Below, in pieces: positions 36,396 to 48,910 of a DNA stretch of 64,000 bases; within the stretch, counting starts at the first letter, position 1, and each line of letters opens with the position of its first letter. The position numbers and the translations under genes were made by a program. The notes under the pieces are model-generated. The model was given only the letters and a program-made list of their open reading frames with translations. It was not told the DNA's origin and did no database searches. This DNA is from Cycas panzhihuaensis (taxonomy: Eukaryota; Cycadophyta): assembly GCA_023213395.1 (NCBI GenBank), contig CM041465.1:187185741-187249740 (forward strand), given 5' to 3'.

Positions 36396-36450
36396 TTGGT
36401 GTAGAGTAGCTGATACTAAAACCTTCATAAACTCGTTGCAAAAAAAAAGT
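36396..36450 (-). other. Copia-3 short leader
   Basis: Only about 55 bp separate the primer site from the gag ATG, far shorter than the 1.4-2 kb leaders of Copia-1, -4 and -5. It contains a run of nine A (read as T on -). Confidence 0.7.
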
Positions 36451-36465
36451 GGCTTTGATACCACT
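36451..36465 (-). other. Primer-binding site, Copia-3
   Basis: On the - strand, AGTGGTATCAAAGCC follows the LTR end TTAACA directly; it is the initiator tRNA-Met type. Confidence 0.85.
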
Positions 36466-37110
36466 TGTTAAGAATACAAGGCCCCAAACCTTGAACCGCC
36501 ACAAGATCTGAACTATTTTACAACTAGTTACAGGAATCAAAACTAAAATTTAACATGTAAGCTCTAAACTCAGAGATAATACAATAACATGAAGATGAAA
36601 GCTAAACATCACATATGCACCTAATATAACGTGGTAAAACCCTAGCGGTGTGCTAGGGAAACATCCACACAGGAAAGGTATCGATCTTTATTATTATAGA
36701 ATGGAGAAAAAGTACATCTCAATAGTAGAGTGCTCTCAAGAACAACAACCAGCCGCCACCCTTATCACAGTACATTACATTACATACAACATAATAAGAA
36801 AAGCCCTAAATCAGGCTACATCAGAGGGTCATCCAAGGTATAAATCTCAATCATAGAATCTAGGGTATTTATATCGAATGACCCTGATTCTCTTTACAAT
36901 TTAATATGGTTTACATGGCTAATTTTTTAGGTCGGGGGCTATCGTCCTCAAACCTGCTCTTAGTGGGGGGTATTCCACCCCTATCGCACCCCCAAGCTAA
37001 AGGGGAATCCTGCCCCCCTTGGAACCCCTTGAGAAAGATTAGGGGGAGAAACTACGATCCCAACATGCCAAAATTTTAGCCTTAAACTATTGTCGTCATA
37101 ATATCCAACA
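36466..37110 (-). repeat. 5' LTR of Copia-3
   Basis: 645 bp, partner of 31788-32422. On the - strand a TATA-like box ATATAAATA lies at about 36867-36875; the left-hand LTR has one base changed there. Confidence 0.93.
36866..36876 (-). promoter_or_regulatory. Putative LTR TATA box (Copia-3)
   Basis: GATATAAATAC read on the - strand in the 5' LTR. Inferred from sequence and position only. Confidence 0.35.
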
Positions 37111-37115
37111 TAAAA
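37111..37115. repeat. Target-site duplication TAAAA, right of Copia-3
   Basis: Identical to 31783-31787. Confidence 0.85.
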
Positions 37116-37181
37116 GTGGTAATGAATAGATTTAAAAATTTAACTATGTAACAAATAAAAGTTTATTTGAATGGATCAATA

Positions 37182-38694
<1,513 letters not shown>

Positions 38695-39480
38695 ATGATT
38701 GGAGGGCAGATATTTAAAACTTTATATTTTAAAATGAATCAAATGTGCAATATATAATGTTATATGTTGATTAAGGGTTTCATATATTATGGCAATGGTG
38801 AATTGTAGAGATAGGCGCAATGGATGGAGATGAAGGAATTCTAGGATAATAATGGGCAAACATGACATAACAGGGAAACAACAGGACTGGTAGGGATGCA
38901 GGATGCAAGGGTGTGAGAAAGGTGATGGAAAAAGAAGATGCTGGTAGGATGGAATAGAAGACAATAGAAAGAACATAATAAAGCAAAGGGAGGAAAGACG
39001 CAGGGCAGACAACAATAGAATGGCAAATAGAAGACATAGAGTGGACTGTAATGAATATGTTAATAGGCCATGTGAATATTTCCACGTAAGCAAAATTAAT
39101 AATTGACCCTATCCCTCTCGGCATCCTGGGATCTGAATAGAAACAAAATCTAAAGCACTCGGCCCTATCCCCTTACAGAGGATGATGTGCAGTCAACCTT
39201 CTTATGAACATAATAGGGAAGAAACTGAGGGAAGAAACAATAATAGAATGAAGTTAATCTAATTGCACTTATTATTTAACACCTAGTGCAAAGGTAGGAT
39301 GTATATGAATTGCTTAATTATTTGATACAGTGTGGGATATATTGATGTCTCTTGTTAACAAACTATACAATTTATTAAATGCTTATGTCCTAATATGTAG
39401 ATCACCTAATTTAATGTTAAATTAAGTAAATATAAATTTTATTTATAATAAGTACACTATTTGCACCATATTATATCAAA
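38695..39480. other. Unassigned, purine-biased + strand
   Basis: 38810-39030 is noticeably purine-rich on the + strand (GGA and GAA runs). Reading frames of up to 123 codons on the - strand here overlap one another in different frames and show no family features, so I do not call genes. Confidence 0.4.
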
Positions 39481-41664
39481 AGAAGAAATCTCAGTTGATT
39501 TGTAAAAGATTAAGGCTATCATGGGGTAGCCTATATTAAGGAATGTGTTCGAGGTAAGAAGCTTTAGGGGTTACTGATTATTATTGAAGGTATGTTAAAA
39601 GATTTTTCATAATCATATGTCTAATTACTAAATTATAGAGGAAGGAAGGAAAGTTTGAGTGAACTACTAAATATGAAGAAAGATTCTAAAACCTTAAGGG
39701 TCTACTAACATTTGCACATCTTCTTATATTATTAAATTCTAATGTAAACTATGTTGTTTCTACTAATGCTTCTATAAAAAGCATTAACAAAATTCTCATG
39801 CATAATAATAAGGTAATTTCTTATGACTCACTAAAATTCAAGAAACAAAGAAGAAATTATTTCACTTTTAATTCAAAATTAGCCATAGTGGTTCATGTAT
39901 TAAAAATGAAAATATATTACTTTTTAAGTAAAAAGTTTGAGGTAAGAAGTGACCATGATAGCTTGAAATGTCTCTTAATATAACCATAATTGAATGTGAG
40001 TTAAATGAGATGATGTAGTTTCTCTTTGAATATGACTTTAATAAAAATCATATCAAGGGGAAATAAAATAAGGTTGCATATGCATTGAGTTATCCAAGAC
40101 ATGTTGCTTTAATTAACATCTCTCAATGAGGCTTGAGATCAACTTATGTCCTTGCCATTAGTGTTACCTAAGCAAATTGAGGTCTACTATCAGATAGAAA
40201 TTTATCGATAATAATTAGTATAAACAATTGAAGGGCTTCTTAGATAGTTGATAATAAAGTGAATAAGTAGATGCATGGTTGATGCTTAAATATATTAAAT
40301 ATCATGTTTTAAATGATAGGCTCCTTGTATTTTGACATTGAATCTATATACCAAATGATGTTTCAATGTGCATACTAGTCATAGAGGAATCTTATAATGT
40401 CCTTTATATAGGTCATCTAGGATATCAAAAGACTCTTGTGGATGTTGGGAAGAATTTATTTTGGTTAGGTATAAAGAATGCTATAGTAGATTATGTTGCT
40501 TGTTATTTGCAATGTTAAAAGATTAAGGTGGAGTACTAACACCTTATAAGATTACTATAATTTTTAGAAATTCTAGAATAGAAATAGGAGATAATTTCTA
40601 TAGAAATCATTATAGCTCTTTTTAAGAATATAAAAAATAATGGCTATATTATGGTAATAGTGGTTAAGTTGATAAAATTAATACATCTTATTCCCATGTT
40701 ATCAACATATAATATGAATGACATAGTAGAAAATTTTATGAAGAATATAGTGTGACATCATGGAGTAGAAAAAGAAATCATTTCAAATGAAAACACAAAT
40801 ATTACATCCAAGTTTTAGTTGGCATTATTAAGGTTATTAGGAATAAAAAACTTATTACCTTAAATTAGATGGACAAATATAATATGTTCATTAAGTACTT
40901 AAGAACATGCTTAGGGTATATGTGATGGAACAACCATCCAGATGGGAAGATTATTTATATCTACTAGAATTTACCTATAATTATAGCCAATATACATCCT
41001 TGGGTATAAACCTATTTGAAGTATTATATAGGCATAAGTGTAATACATCATTGAGTTAGGATAACTTAGAAGATAACTATATGATTGGGCTAGAAATATT
41101 ACAAGAAATGAAGGAATAGGTTACCGACATAAGAAAGTATTTGAAGGAAATAAAAGACTAGTATAAAAGTTATATAAATTGAAAAGGATAGGAATATAAT
41201 TCAATGTTGGGGACTACGTGTTCCTTTAAATGAAACTAAAGCAATTTCTTTTGAAGCTAGGAAGATATAGAAAGTGCATAGTAAGATGCTATAGACTATT
41301 GAGATTCTAGGGAGAATAGGATCAATTGTATATAAGTTTATATTTCCAACTTATTTAAATATGCACAATATTCTTCATGTTTTATTATTAAAGAGATATG
41401 TATATGACCTTAACTATGTTGTTGACTAATCTATTTTGTAGGTAAAACCTAGAATGCAATTCTAAGTGGAATCTATATAGATATTAGATTAAAAGATAAA
41501 AATATTATAGAACTAAGCCATAGAGTAGGTAAAGGTCTAATGGAATCATATGGAATATGATGAAGCAACTTGGGAGTTAGTGAAGTCTATATAACATCGA
41601 TATTTATATTTTTAAATATGACATAATCACATTAGGGTTGTTACTTCTTTTGGAGATAAGTTGA
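39481..41664 (+). pseudogene. Gypsy-3 pol remnant (RT end, RNase H, integrase)
   Basis: Ty3/Gypsy order is clear despite many stops. FRGLLIIIEGMLKDF at about 39560-39610 corresponds to the end of RT (the usual FLGLxxYYRRF region). RNase H is open at 39798-39980 with VISYDSLKFKKQRRNY and KKFEVRSDHDSLK. The integrase zinc domain at about 40370-40525 reads EESYNVLYIGHLGYQKTL and later ACYLQC; the first His and one Cys have become Tyr. In the core at 40590-40800 the Asp of the usual SMDFI motif reads Glu and the Asp of SDRD reads Asn. The C-terminal chromodomain-side region ends with WEHEYDEATWELVKS-like text near 41545-41590. The upstream half of the element is missing. Confidence 0.75.
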
Positions 41665-42060
41665 TGTAATACCTCACTTAGTACCCATCATATATACCTT
41701 ATTATATATTCTATTTATTTATATTTTATCTTATTATTCATATGTAATCATCTTTTAATATAAGTTGGAGTAAGGTAAAAGATCCATTAGGTGTGCATAA
41801 TACATCTTGGTCTATATGTTGTATTATAGTATAGAGTTATATAACTTTGAAGGTGAGAGGTCTACATGCATATGATATACACATGTTAATATTTTAGGGT
41901 TCACATACATACATACACATATATATTATAATTAATATAAATATTAAGTCTATTAAATATTACCAAATTACTTAGGGAAGAAAAGAAAAATAAGAGGATG
42001 TACATGATATGAATGAGAGAGGAAATTTCTAAGGGATAAGTTTTATTACAAAATTTGAAT
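41665..42060 (+). repeat. Gypsy-3 3' LTR (left part)
   Basis: It begins TGTAATACCTCACTTAG after a decayed purine tract (TTTTGGAGATAAG). 41930-42040 aligns with 61835-61945 inside the LTR of Gypsy-4 (TATTAAGTC, GATATGA.TGA.AGA). A Copia-type LTR cuts in at about 42062, and the rest was not recovered. Confidence 0.6.
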
Positions 42061-42072
42061 ACTCTCATACCA

Positions 42073-42548
42073 TGTTAAACTATTTGTAATAGCTTATACA
42101 TAAGTGTGTAATCAAGCTACATATAATATAATAACATGATTAATCAAGTATATCATGAACATAATAAATGAAAAAGATAAGGGAATAAGACTCAATAATA
42201 TAAACATTATAGCACACTATGTTTAATATGGAAAACCCATAAATGGGAAAAACCATTTTCAAATATTTATCAGATCTCATATTAAGAAGAACAATTAACT
42301 ATCCACATGGTGAGTCACTTTATCCTCACAAAGAGGATTAAGTGACTTGATTTTCTTTACAATAAACATATCTTATATATATGTTTAACTTCATTATTAT
42401 ATAGTCATATTTCATCATTAGATCACTATTATATCAATTAATTTGATTATGTATGTGGGACCTCTCATATTGTTCAATGATAATTTTGACCTATTAACTA
42501 CTAATTAAACATTATTTGTCGATATTCATGAACTTCAATTTTCTAACA
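42073..42548 (-). repeat. Orphan Copia-type LTR, copy 1
   Basis: 476 bp, clearly similar to 58553-59020. On the - strand it begins TGTTAGAAAATTG and ends TTTAACA, followed by TGGTATGAGAG (42074-42062), a one-base variant of the tRNA-Met primer site. It is therefore the 5' LTR of a lost element. No partner LTR or coding region lies to its left. Confidence 0.75.
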
Positions 42549-45500
42549 ATGTTTAATTTGTGGATCTTCAAATATCTTCATATCTTCATGCTAGAGTTTG
42601 TATTCCTTTACCAAAATTTATATCAAACAAAATCACCTATAATCTAAAAATCATTCTAAAATTTGTCTTTATCATGCTTATCTCCTACAAGCAAATTATG
42701 TCAATAATGTATCATATTAACTATAACCATTCTATAACCTAATATATAAAACCAACCACTTGTAAAAGCCTATAATCCATCATTAATCAACTAATAAATA
42801 GTCACAATTCACAACTCTCAACTCATCATGATATATAAAATTTTTCTACTTATTAACTTTATATCTTCACCTATAAAGCTACAACAATCAACTATGTTAA
42901 CTCAAAATCTCATGAACTAAAATGATTATTGATATTTATATAAAATAATAACTATTTACTAAAATGCATGGGTAATCAACCTCTACAATCACTAGTTTTA
43001 TAAGAAGTATTTGTTGTATATGGTTCATTAATTGAATAAAATAATAGAATAAAACAACATTAACTATTAGGTTAATATATTGTATAAGAGTAGCATCATT
43101 CTATCTCACCTTTTGCATATAAGAAAATTTGTCTGTTGCCTCCATCGATGCTTCTTCACATATCTTCTATAATGTTTATTTAGCAGCTAATTAATCTCAT
43201 CAACAAATAAAACAAAATAAACTAACTCTAGGAATATGACATACTATCTTGTTTATCAAGTTGATTATAATAATGTAATATAAAGAAAATGTGTTTCCAT
43301 AGATCTTATCATACATGAAATGTCAGATTTCTCTTTGATAAATACATATTAATTTGAATTCTTAATAATTGATTTTAGTGCCAAGTACTCAACATATGAG
43401 ACTTTTTCATGTCTCACAATAGGTGAAAATAACTCAACCATTCTTATAACCAAATATTTTATCAAACAACAATAATGATAATACTGACATCAAGCCCTTC
43501 TATGAAATAAATCTAAAATAAGTGGTGTATCCTTATCATCATTTAGCAAATCATGTGATCATAAATAAAACCATTAAATGATGTCAAAATGTATTTGATT
43601 AGTATTGCACATCCACTAGATTAAATATGACAATACTCAAAGAGGATTTTATTTATCATGTCCAATATGTCTTATTCAAATAGGTTCCTACAACTTTAAT
43701 TTCAAGCCTTAAAATATCATAAATAAGACTTAAATATGTTACTTTTAATCAAATTTAAATTTACACTCATTATTAGTCATCTATTTATATCAACATCGAC
43801 TCATAAGCCTTCAAAATCTTCAAAAAATGCCAAATCATATCTTAAATTTATCAAAAATTACAACTTTTATCATGTCAAAATTAACTTGCTCAACTTTACC
43901 CATTAAAATATCCATGATGTAATCTCCAAAATATGCCTTACAACGATTCATTTCAACCATCTTTGAATGCTCTTTCCAACAAATATAATGACTCAAAAAT
44001 CAAACTTTATATGCAAAAGTTATGGCTAGAAAACTAATAATATTTCATTAAAAAATAAAAATAGCCTTTAAATTCAATATAACACCTTTTTGTCTTTAGC
44101 CTATGGTCATGCTAGGGCTTCATATGATTGACTAACTTCATGAAAGAGGCTTTGATGAACTTCAAATACCATTTAATATAATTAAATTAAATAAATATTA
44201 TAAAAAATAATATTTTACCTAAAAAAATTTAAAGTCAGATTATGTTGCCTGCATGCATTAGGGTTTAATTATAATCAATTCTACCTCTATATTTAGGCAA
44301 TAAAAAAATTATATGTTTGATTCATAGAGGATATTAAAATATTATGATCATCTTATTGTCACCTGTGGTAAATATTTTTCATGTGCAAACTCATTTGATC
44401 AGTGTATTTCTAATTCACTTTAAGCATGATGAATCTAATGGAAAATTGTTTCACCAAAACTTGGCCTCTTATTTATCTTTATAACTTTCAGTGTATTTCT
44501 TGTATGGTTTCATGAGGAAAATAAATGATGGATTTGGTTTTATAATATGTTAGGCCATGTTTTGATGAATTGATATATTAATTTACTTCATGATGTATGA
44601 TGAAAGATGATGCATTATATATTTATTCTATCATCTGATGATGACTAATACTTATGGCACTAAATTTTCTTTCACGATCATTTTAGTTTGAGTTTTCCTT
44701 TAAAACGTTTCCTTTTTCATATTTTTTAATCTTGATTTCACCTATACTTTGTTATTTTTAATCATTTTTAGGCTTATGCTTATTGTTTTTATCGTATTTT
44801 AAGCCTCTTTTCTCATTAATAAAATCATTTGTACCTGAATTTATGATCAAAAAAATAAATTTTAAATTTTAATGCGTTAATTTTTATCTCTCCACTTGTC
44901 ACATTTTCGGTGCTGCCAAAAATGTAACTGATTACATTTTTAGAGTAAAGTCACATTTTTGGTAGGTCTAAAAATGCTACAGGTTGTATTTTTAACTGTT
45001 CTGCATTTAAAACTCAGCCATCATGCTAGATTTTTGCATGGCACTACCTAGATTCGATGAAATCTTATCTTTTACATACCCAAAAGTGACCGTAGGGATA
45101 TTGTTGTCTACCATTAAGAATTAGAGAGCCAGGAGATCAAGATTTAGTGGTCTGTTTGGAGAATTTTAGAGACTTTTTGAAGATTACTACTACAGTGACT
45201 TCGAGAATTACTTTTGGTGATGCTTGTAGGTGAAATTAAGAGGAGATTTTGATGACGTAGTTTACTATTCTACTAATGTTCAAATTTTGATGGTTTTCTC
45301 TTCAAGTTTCATGACTTTTCTTATCATTTTCAGCCTCGAAACTCCTCTCTACTGGTAAGATCTTTCTTATTTAAAATTCTTATGATTTCACTGCTTGTTG
45401 GATGCTGTTCTTACTTAGAGTTTACTCTTTCTTTCTACTAATTTTTGTGGTAATCTTGTACTCATTTTTGGCTTGGAATCTTGGCTGAAAGGTCAACCCT

Positions 45501-45907
45501 TTGTGGGGTTAATAAGGAGATAGGCTAGGGTGAAGCATGGTCATCTCTTCACTATCTAATTAGGTATCTCTTCCTATTCTTCTACAGCAATCTAAATTCC
45601 AAGTAGTTTTCCATCCTTTTGGCTTATGTTTAGCTATGGTTTAGTCTTTAATGCTTGTTGTCTTTCTACATTTTCTAGTTTTAGGGGAAAAGTTTGAAGA
45701 AATTTGATTAATGAAAGAAAAATAGTTATTCTAATGTAAGATTTTAAAAATAGGAAAGAAGTCTTAGTTTTAATTCTTACATGATTTCACTCTTTGATTT
45801 ATTTTCTTCCTTTAAAAGGAAAATTTAAATTAGTGAATGATATATGTGTGATTTTTTAGATCATTATAGGTTCAAGGATCCCTTTGGAGTCCATTTTACT
45901 CTAATTG
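42549..45907. other. AT-rich DNA, nothing firm
   Basis: No LTR ends or protein similarity were found. It may include the lost remainder of the Gypsy-3 LTR. 45130-45560 is somewhat GC-richer, with GT-AG-like signals, but no coding exon can be supported. A small hairpin lies at 44901-44925. Confidence 0.4.
44901..44925. other. Small inverted repeat
   Basis: ACATTTTCGG and CCAAAAATGT form a 10-bp stem with one mismatch around a 5-base loop. Related ACATTTTT/AAAAATG strings follow within 80 bp. No terminator or known element is implied. Confidence 0.45.
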
Positions 45908-46132
45908 TATTGGAAAATAGACCTGCAATAAGATATTTACAAACAGAACAAAACACACCTCCACATGATCGGACGGTACCCTTAAGGTACCTCCATTGTA
46001 TTAACAAAACATCCTTACAACATGATTACTGTATGATACACTTTGTTGTGTATTTATAGTACATGCCAATATAGAGAGAGCAGGAACCCACTTGTATGTG
46101 GGATAAAATAAATGTGCGTTAATATTCTAACA
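45908..46132 (-). repeat. 3' LTR of Copia-4
   Basis: 225 bp. The terminal CA (read on -) has become TA at 45908-45909. A TATA-like box is present at 46051-46058 (TATAAATA on -). Confidence 0.92.
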
Positions 46133-46142
46133 CTCCCCCTTA
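46133..46142 (-). other. Polypurine tract, Copia-4
   Basis: TAAGGGGGAG on the - strand abuts the TGTTAG start of the 3' LTR. Confidence 0.9.
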
Positions 46143-46155
46143 ATGCACATTTGGA

Positions 46156-47253
46156 TCATTTGTACTTGTAACGCCTTATCTTTAGAAGTGTCTCAAAAAT
46201 GATGTCTTCAACTTGATCCTTGTCTTCAAATTTGTAATGATGTCTTTGCTGTAGAATGATGTCTTTATCTTGATTTGTATCTTCAATTATGTACTGATGC
46301 CTTTGTAGGATGATGTCCTCAACTTGATTTCTATCTTCAATCCTGTAGTGATGATGTTGAAGTAGCAACTCTAGTAAGTACAAATCATGATTCTTCATCG
46401 TACCTGGTCTAGTCTGATTTTGATGTAGACCCTGTAAACAACCATCTTTAATCACAACTTGCTTGTCATAATTATCTTGTATAAACTCTTGATCACCATG
46501 TACAATAGTGAGTTCTTCAACCTTAGGAGTGGAGTCTTGATCAACTTGCATACTCTTTGAACTTAAAACAATGCTCAAAGAAGAAATATCATTCAAACTT
46601 GAATCAATACTCAAAGTAAGAATATCATCAATATAAGACTCATCCTTTATAGAACCATCAGATTCATATTCAATTTCCCTTGAAATCAATTCATCACTTT
46701 CAATGTCTTCATCTGTAATCTCATCAATGCATTCAACAGTAGAAGTTTCGTCAGTACTTAAACATTCTTCATCTTGACACGCTGTCTCTTTAGTGTTGAT
46801 GATACTTTCTTCATTCGTTGTACCTGTACCATAACTAGCCTTAATTACTTTTTCAATCATTCGTTGTGTTTCTTCAGGAGTTCGTTCAAATACTTCCCTT
46901 ATAAGATCCCAAGCTTCTTTAGCATTACTTGCATGTAGAATCATAGGAATAACAAAATGGAATTTGGAAGGAAGATCAATATCATTGAATGCAGCACGAA
47001 TCATAATGAATGCTTTCCTATATTTCTTCTCAAGCATTTCCTTTTCTTCTTCATCATTAGGGATATCATATTCATCAGTAACAATCTTCCATAAACCTCT
47101 AGCTATGAATAGACATCTCATTTTAATTGTCCAAAAGAAGTAGTCTTCACCATTGCACTTAGGTACTGGAAGAAATGAATCCCTTAAGTAATATTCATTT
47201 GTTTCATGAGCATATATAACCACATCATTATCCTCCATGATTGTAAATGCCAT
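46156..47253 (-). CDS. Copia-4 gag-like protein, 365 aa, intact
   Basis: The ATG at 47253 is the first of the frame and the stop is TGA at 46156-46158. Residues about 28-135 look like a Copia gag domain (DUF4219/UBN2 type): PVPKCNGEDYFFWTIKMRCL, a following GLWKIVTDEYDIP, and AKEAWDLIREVFE. Residues 145-260 are highly acidic and Ser/Thr-rich. There is no C-x2-C-x4-H-x4-C zinc knuckle. Instead, residues about 300-354 are three tandem units of 18-19 residues, of the form HHYxIEDxNQxxDIILQ, then a short basic end (KIRRYKYK). Likely role, from the family: a capsid-type protein that packages element RNA, with enzymes supplied by another Copia element. The basic or His-rich tail might take over RNA binding; that is a guess. 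It is the only long open frame in the window apart from simple-repeat artefacts. Confidence 0.85.
   Translation of the reverse strand: MAFTIMEDNDVVIYAHETNEYYLRDSFLPVPKCNGEDYFFWTIKMRCLFIARGLWKIVTDEYDIPNDEEEKEMLEKKYRKAFIMIRAAFNDIDLPSKFHFVIPMILHASNAKEAWDLIREVFERTPEETQRMIEKVIKASYGTGTTNEESIINTKETACQDEECLSTDETSTVECIDEITDEDIESDELISREIEYESDGSIKDESYIDDILTLSIDSSLNDISSLSIVLSSKSMQVDQDSTPKVEELTIVHGDQEFIQDNYDKQVVIKDGCLQGLHQNQTRPGTMKNHDLYLLELLLQHHHYRIEDRNQVEDIILQRHQYIIEDTNQDKDIILQQRHHYKFEDKDQVEDIIFETLLKIRRYKYK
46192..46365 (-). repeat. Tandem coding repeat, period 54-57 bp
   Basis: Three DNA units encode the three 18-19-residue repeats at the C-terminus of the Copia-4 protein. GATGTC and TTGAT.T.TATCTTCAA blocks recur at each unit. 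Confidence 0.8.
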
Positions 47254-48667
47254 TTTCTAACACCATGTCCCTATTCTAATCAACAAATTCACCCATCAAT
47301 CTCAACAAACTTTCTCATGTCTCATGTCCCTCATATCACTGACTTCATTATCACATCATTGCCTTATGCATCTCATATATTGCCAAATAGTCATATACAA
47401 AGAATATCTGAAGCACTTTCTTCACCATAGAATCAAAGCTTATACCACATACATCTCACAGAAATCATGCATACTTCATGTCACCATTAAATCACCAAGA
47501 CACATCACACTTCACTTAATTGCCTAAAACACAACTCATGCCATTACACTATTTAATAATTTTGCTTCCTTGCAACTCAGGTATCTTCAACAAGAAACTC
47601 ATCCTTCTTTGCCCATTCAATCAATTAGAAAACATCCCTAATCTCATCCTTAAAACATGCCCAATAATTACCCAATCTTGTCATGTTAACCTCACATGCA
47701 ACAAGCATCTCATCGCCTTATATCACTATCTTTCTTGCCCTTAAATTAGCCTTATCATGCCCATAAAGTCCCTTCACATAAATCACATTCCAAGGATCAC
47801 TAAATCACCATATGCCACCCAACTTATTAATGCAAACACATTCACCGTTGCTTCATCACCATACTATGTCATCATCACAATAGCTCTCTCATATGAACAC
47901 ATGTAAGAAGGTACTTAATTTTCCATTAAACAATCACCATCATGCACTTCAAATCACCAATAGAGTGCCAAATACATTCACATCAATATAACTTAATATC
48001 ATGTCACTTGTAACAATACTCTCCCATGCACAACATATATGAGAGAGCCTCAAACAATCACTTCATTACCATTGCCTCATTCATGTCACCATATCAATAT
48101 GAAACCCTTAAATTCTTAAAAACATATTTCTGAAAAAAGGTATAGCTCAAAAATACATAAAATATGGATGGAAATGATGGCCTCTAAAATACGATTCCAA
48201 CGGTTTAGACGAAATTGAATTCTGATATCCAGATCAAAAGTTATGCTCCTTTTAAGAATTTCACAATTAGGGTTTCTAGGGGCTATAATAGTACCTTCTG
48301 ATAAATTGCCTATAACTTTTTATTCTGAACTCTGATAAACCTCAAACTACTTCCATTAGAAAGAGAATTCAAAAATGCACAGAATCAAAAAAAAATTTGA
48401 GGTCATTTGGATACCTGTAGCTAAAGTTATGGCTCCTTGAAGTTGAGGTTGCAGATCTGTCCCAAAAATATGGTGACGGAAAAAATGTAGGTCGAAATTA
48501 ATTTTGCTGCAATTTTCACACTTTCACCCCAAAATCTATAGTGCGACCACTCAAATTTTACGGAACGAACTATTTCGTCTCAATTTCGCTATTGCTTTTC
48601 AGAAATTTCAACGTTATGGCACCTCCCAAATCACTGCTCTAATACAGAACAAAATAGAAATCTCAAC
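47254..48667 (-). other. Copia-4 leader, no gene seen
   Basis: About 1.4 kb lies between primer site and gag. 47270-48070 is rich in CATCA/TCACCA-type trinucleotides on the + strand (GTGATG on the sense strand). Short + strand frames here are antisense to the element and unconvincing. Confidence 0.6.
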
Positions 48668-48685
48668 CTGGGCGCTCTGATACCA
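48668..48685 (-). other. Primer-binding site, Copia-4
   Basis: TGGTATCAGAGCGCCCAG on the - strand starts at the base after the LTR. The first 12 bases match the initiator tRNA-Met primer exactly. Confidence 0.92.
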
Positions 48686-48910
48686 TGTTGGAAAATAGAC
48701 CTGCAATAAGATATTTACAAACAGAACAAAACACACCTCCACAAGATCGAATGGTACCCTTAAGGTACCTCCATTGTATTAACAAAACATCCTTACAACA
48801 TGATTACTATATGATACACTATGTTGTGTATTTATAGTACATGCCAATATAGAGAGAGTAGAAACCCACTTGCATGTGGGATAAAACAAATGTGCATTAA
48901 TATTCTAACA
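48686..48910 (-). repeat. 5' LTR of Copia-4
   Basis: 225 bp, ends TGTTAG...CCAACA on the - strand. TATAAATA on - is at 48829-48836. Confidence 0.93.
48829..48836 (-). promoter_or_regulatory. Putative LTR TATA box (Copia-4)
   Basis: TATAAATA on the - strand, conserved in both LTRs. Confidence 0.45.

Larger units (their letters stand above)
31788..37110 (-). mobile_element. Copia-3: complete Ty1/Copia element, best-preserved gag-pol
   Basis: 5.3 kb on the - strand, with LTRs of 635 and 645 bp (ends TGTTGG...CTTAACA read on -), TAAAA duplications, a tRNA-Met primer site next to the right-hand LTR and a polypurine tract next to the left-hand LTR. Gag and the first half of pol (36395-34581) stay in one reading frame with only a few stops. 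A frame change lies between 34581 and 33469, after which RT and RNase H are again open. Damaged catalytic sites (integrase Asp to Tyr, RT YVDD to YVDG, protease DSG to DSS) show it is inactive. LTRs differ by about 6-7% over the 330 bp I compared. Confidence 0.95.
45908..48910 (-). mobile_element. Copia-4: compact gag-only LTR element (TR-GAG-like)
   Basis: 3.0 kb with 225-bp LTRs, a tRNA-Met primer site next to the right-hand LTR, a 1.4 kb leader, one uninterrupted 365-codon ORF, and a polypurine tract that starts 13 bp after its stop codon. There is no room for, or trace of, protease, integrase, RT or RNase H. This matches the plant non-autonomous class described as terminal-repeat retrotransposons with a GAG domain. 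I count 11 differences between the 225-bp LTRs (about 5%), nine of them transitions. No matching target-site duplication is visible (AATTG on the left, ATACA on the right). Confidence 0.9.

Noticed and set aside
38722-39124. Overlapping - strand ORFs of 114-123 codons
   Set aside because: They are open in three frames because of a purine bias on the other strand, with no conserved motif.
45130-45560. Host-gene exon and intron near the GC-richer stretch
   Set aside because: GT/AG-like signals occur, but no reading frame of useful length or recognisable protein can be built.
47206-47744. Overlapping + strand ORFs of 67-74 codons
   Set aside because: They are antisense to the Copia-4 leader, rich in His, Ile, Ser and Thr from the CATCA-type repetitiveness, and have no family match.
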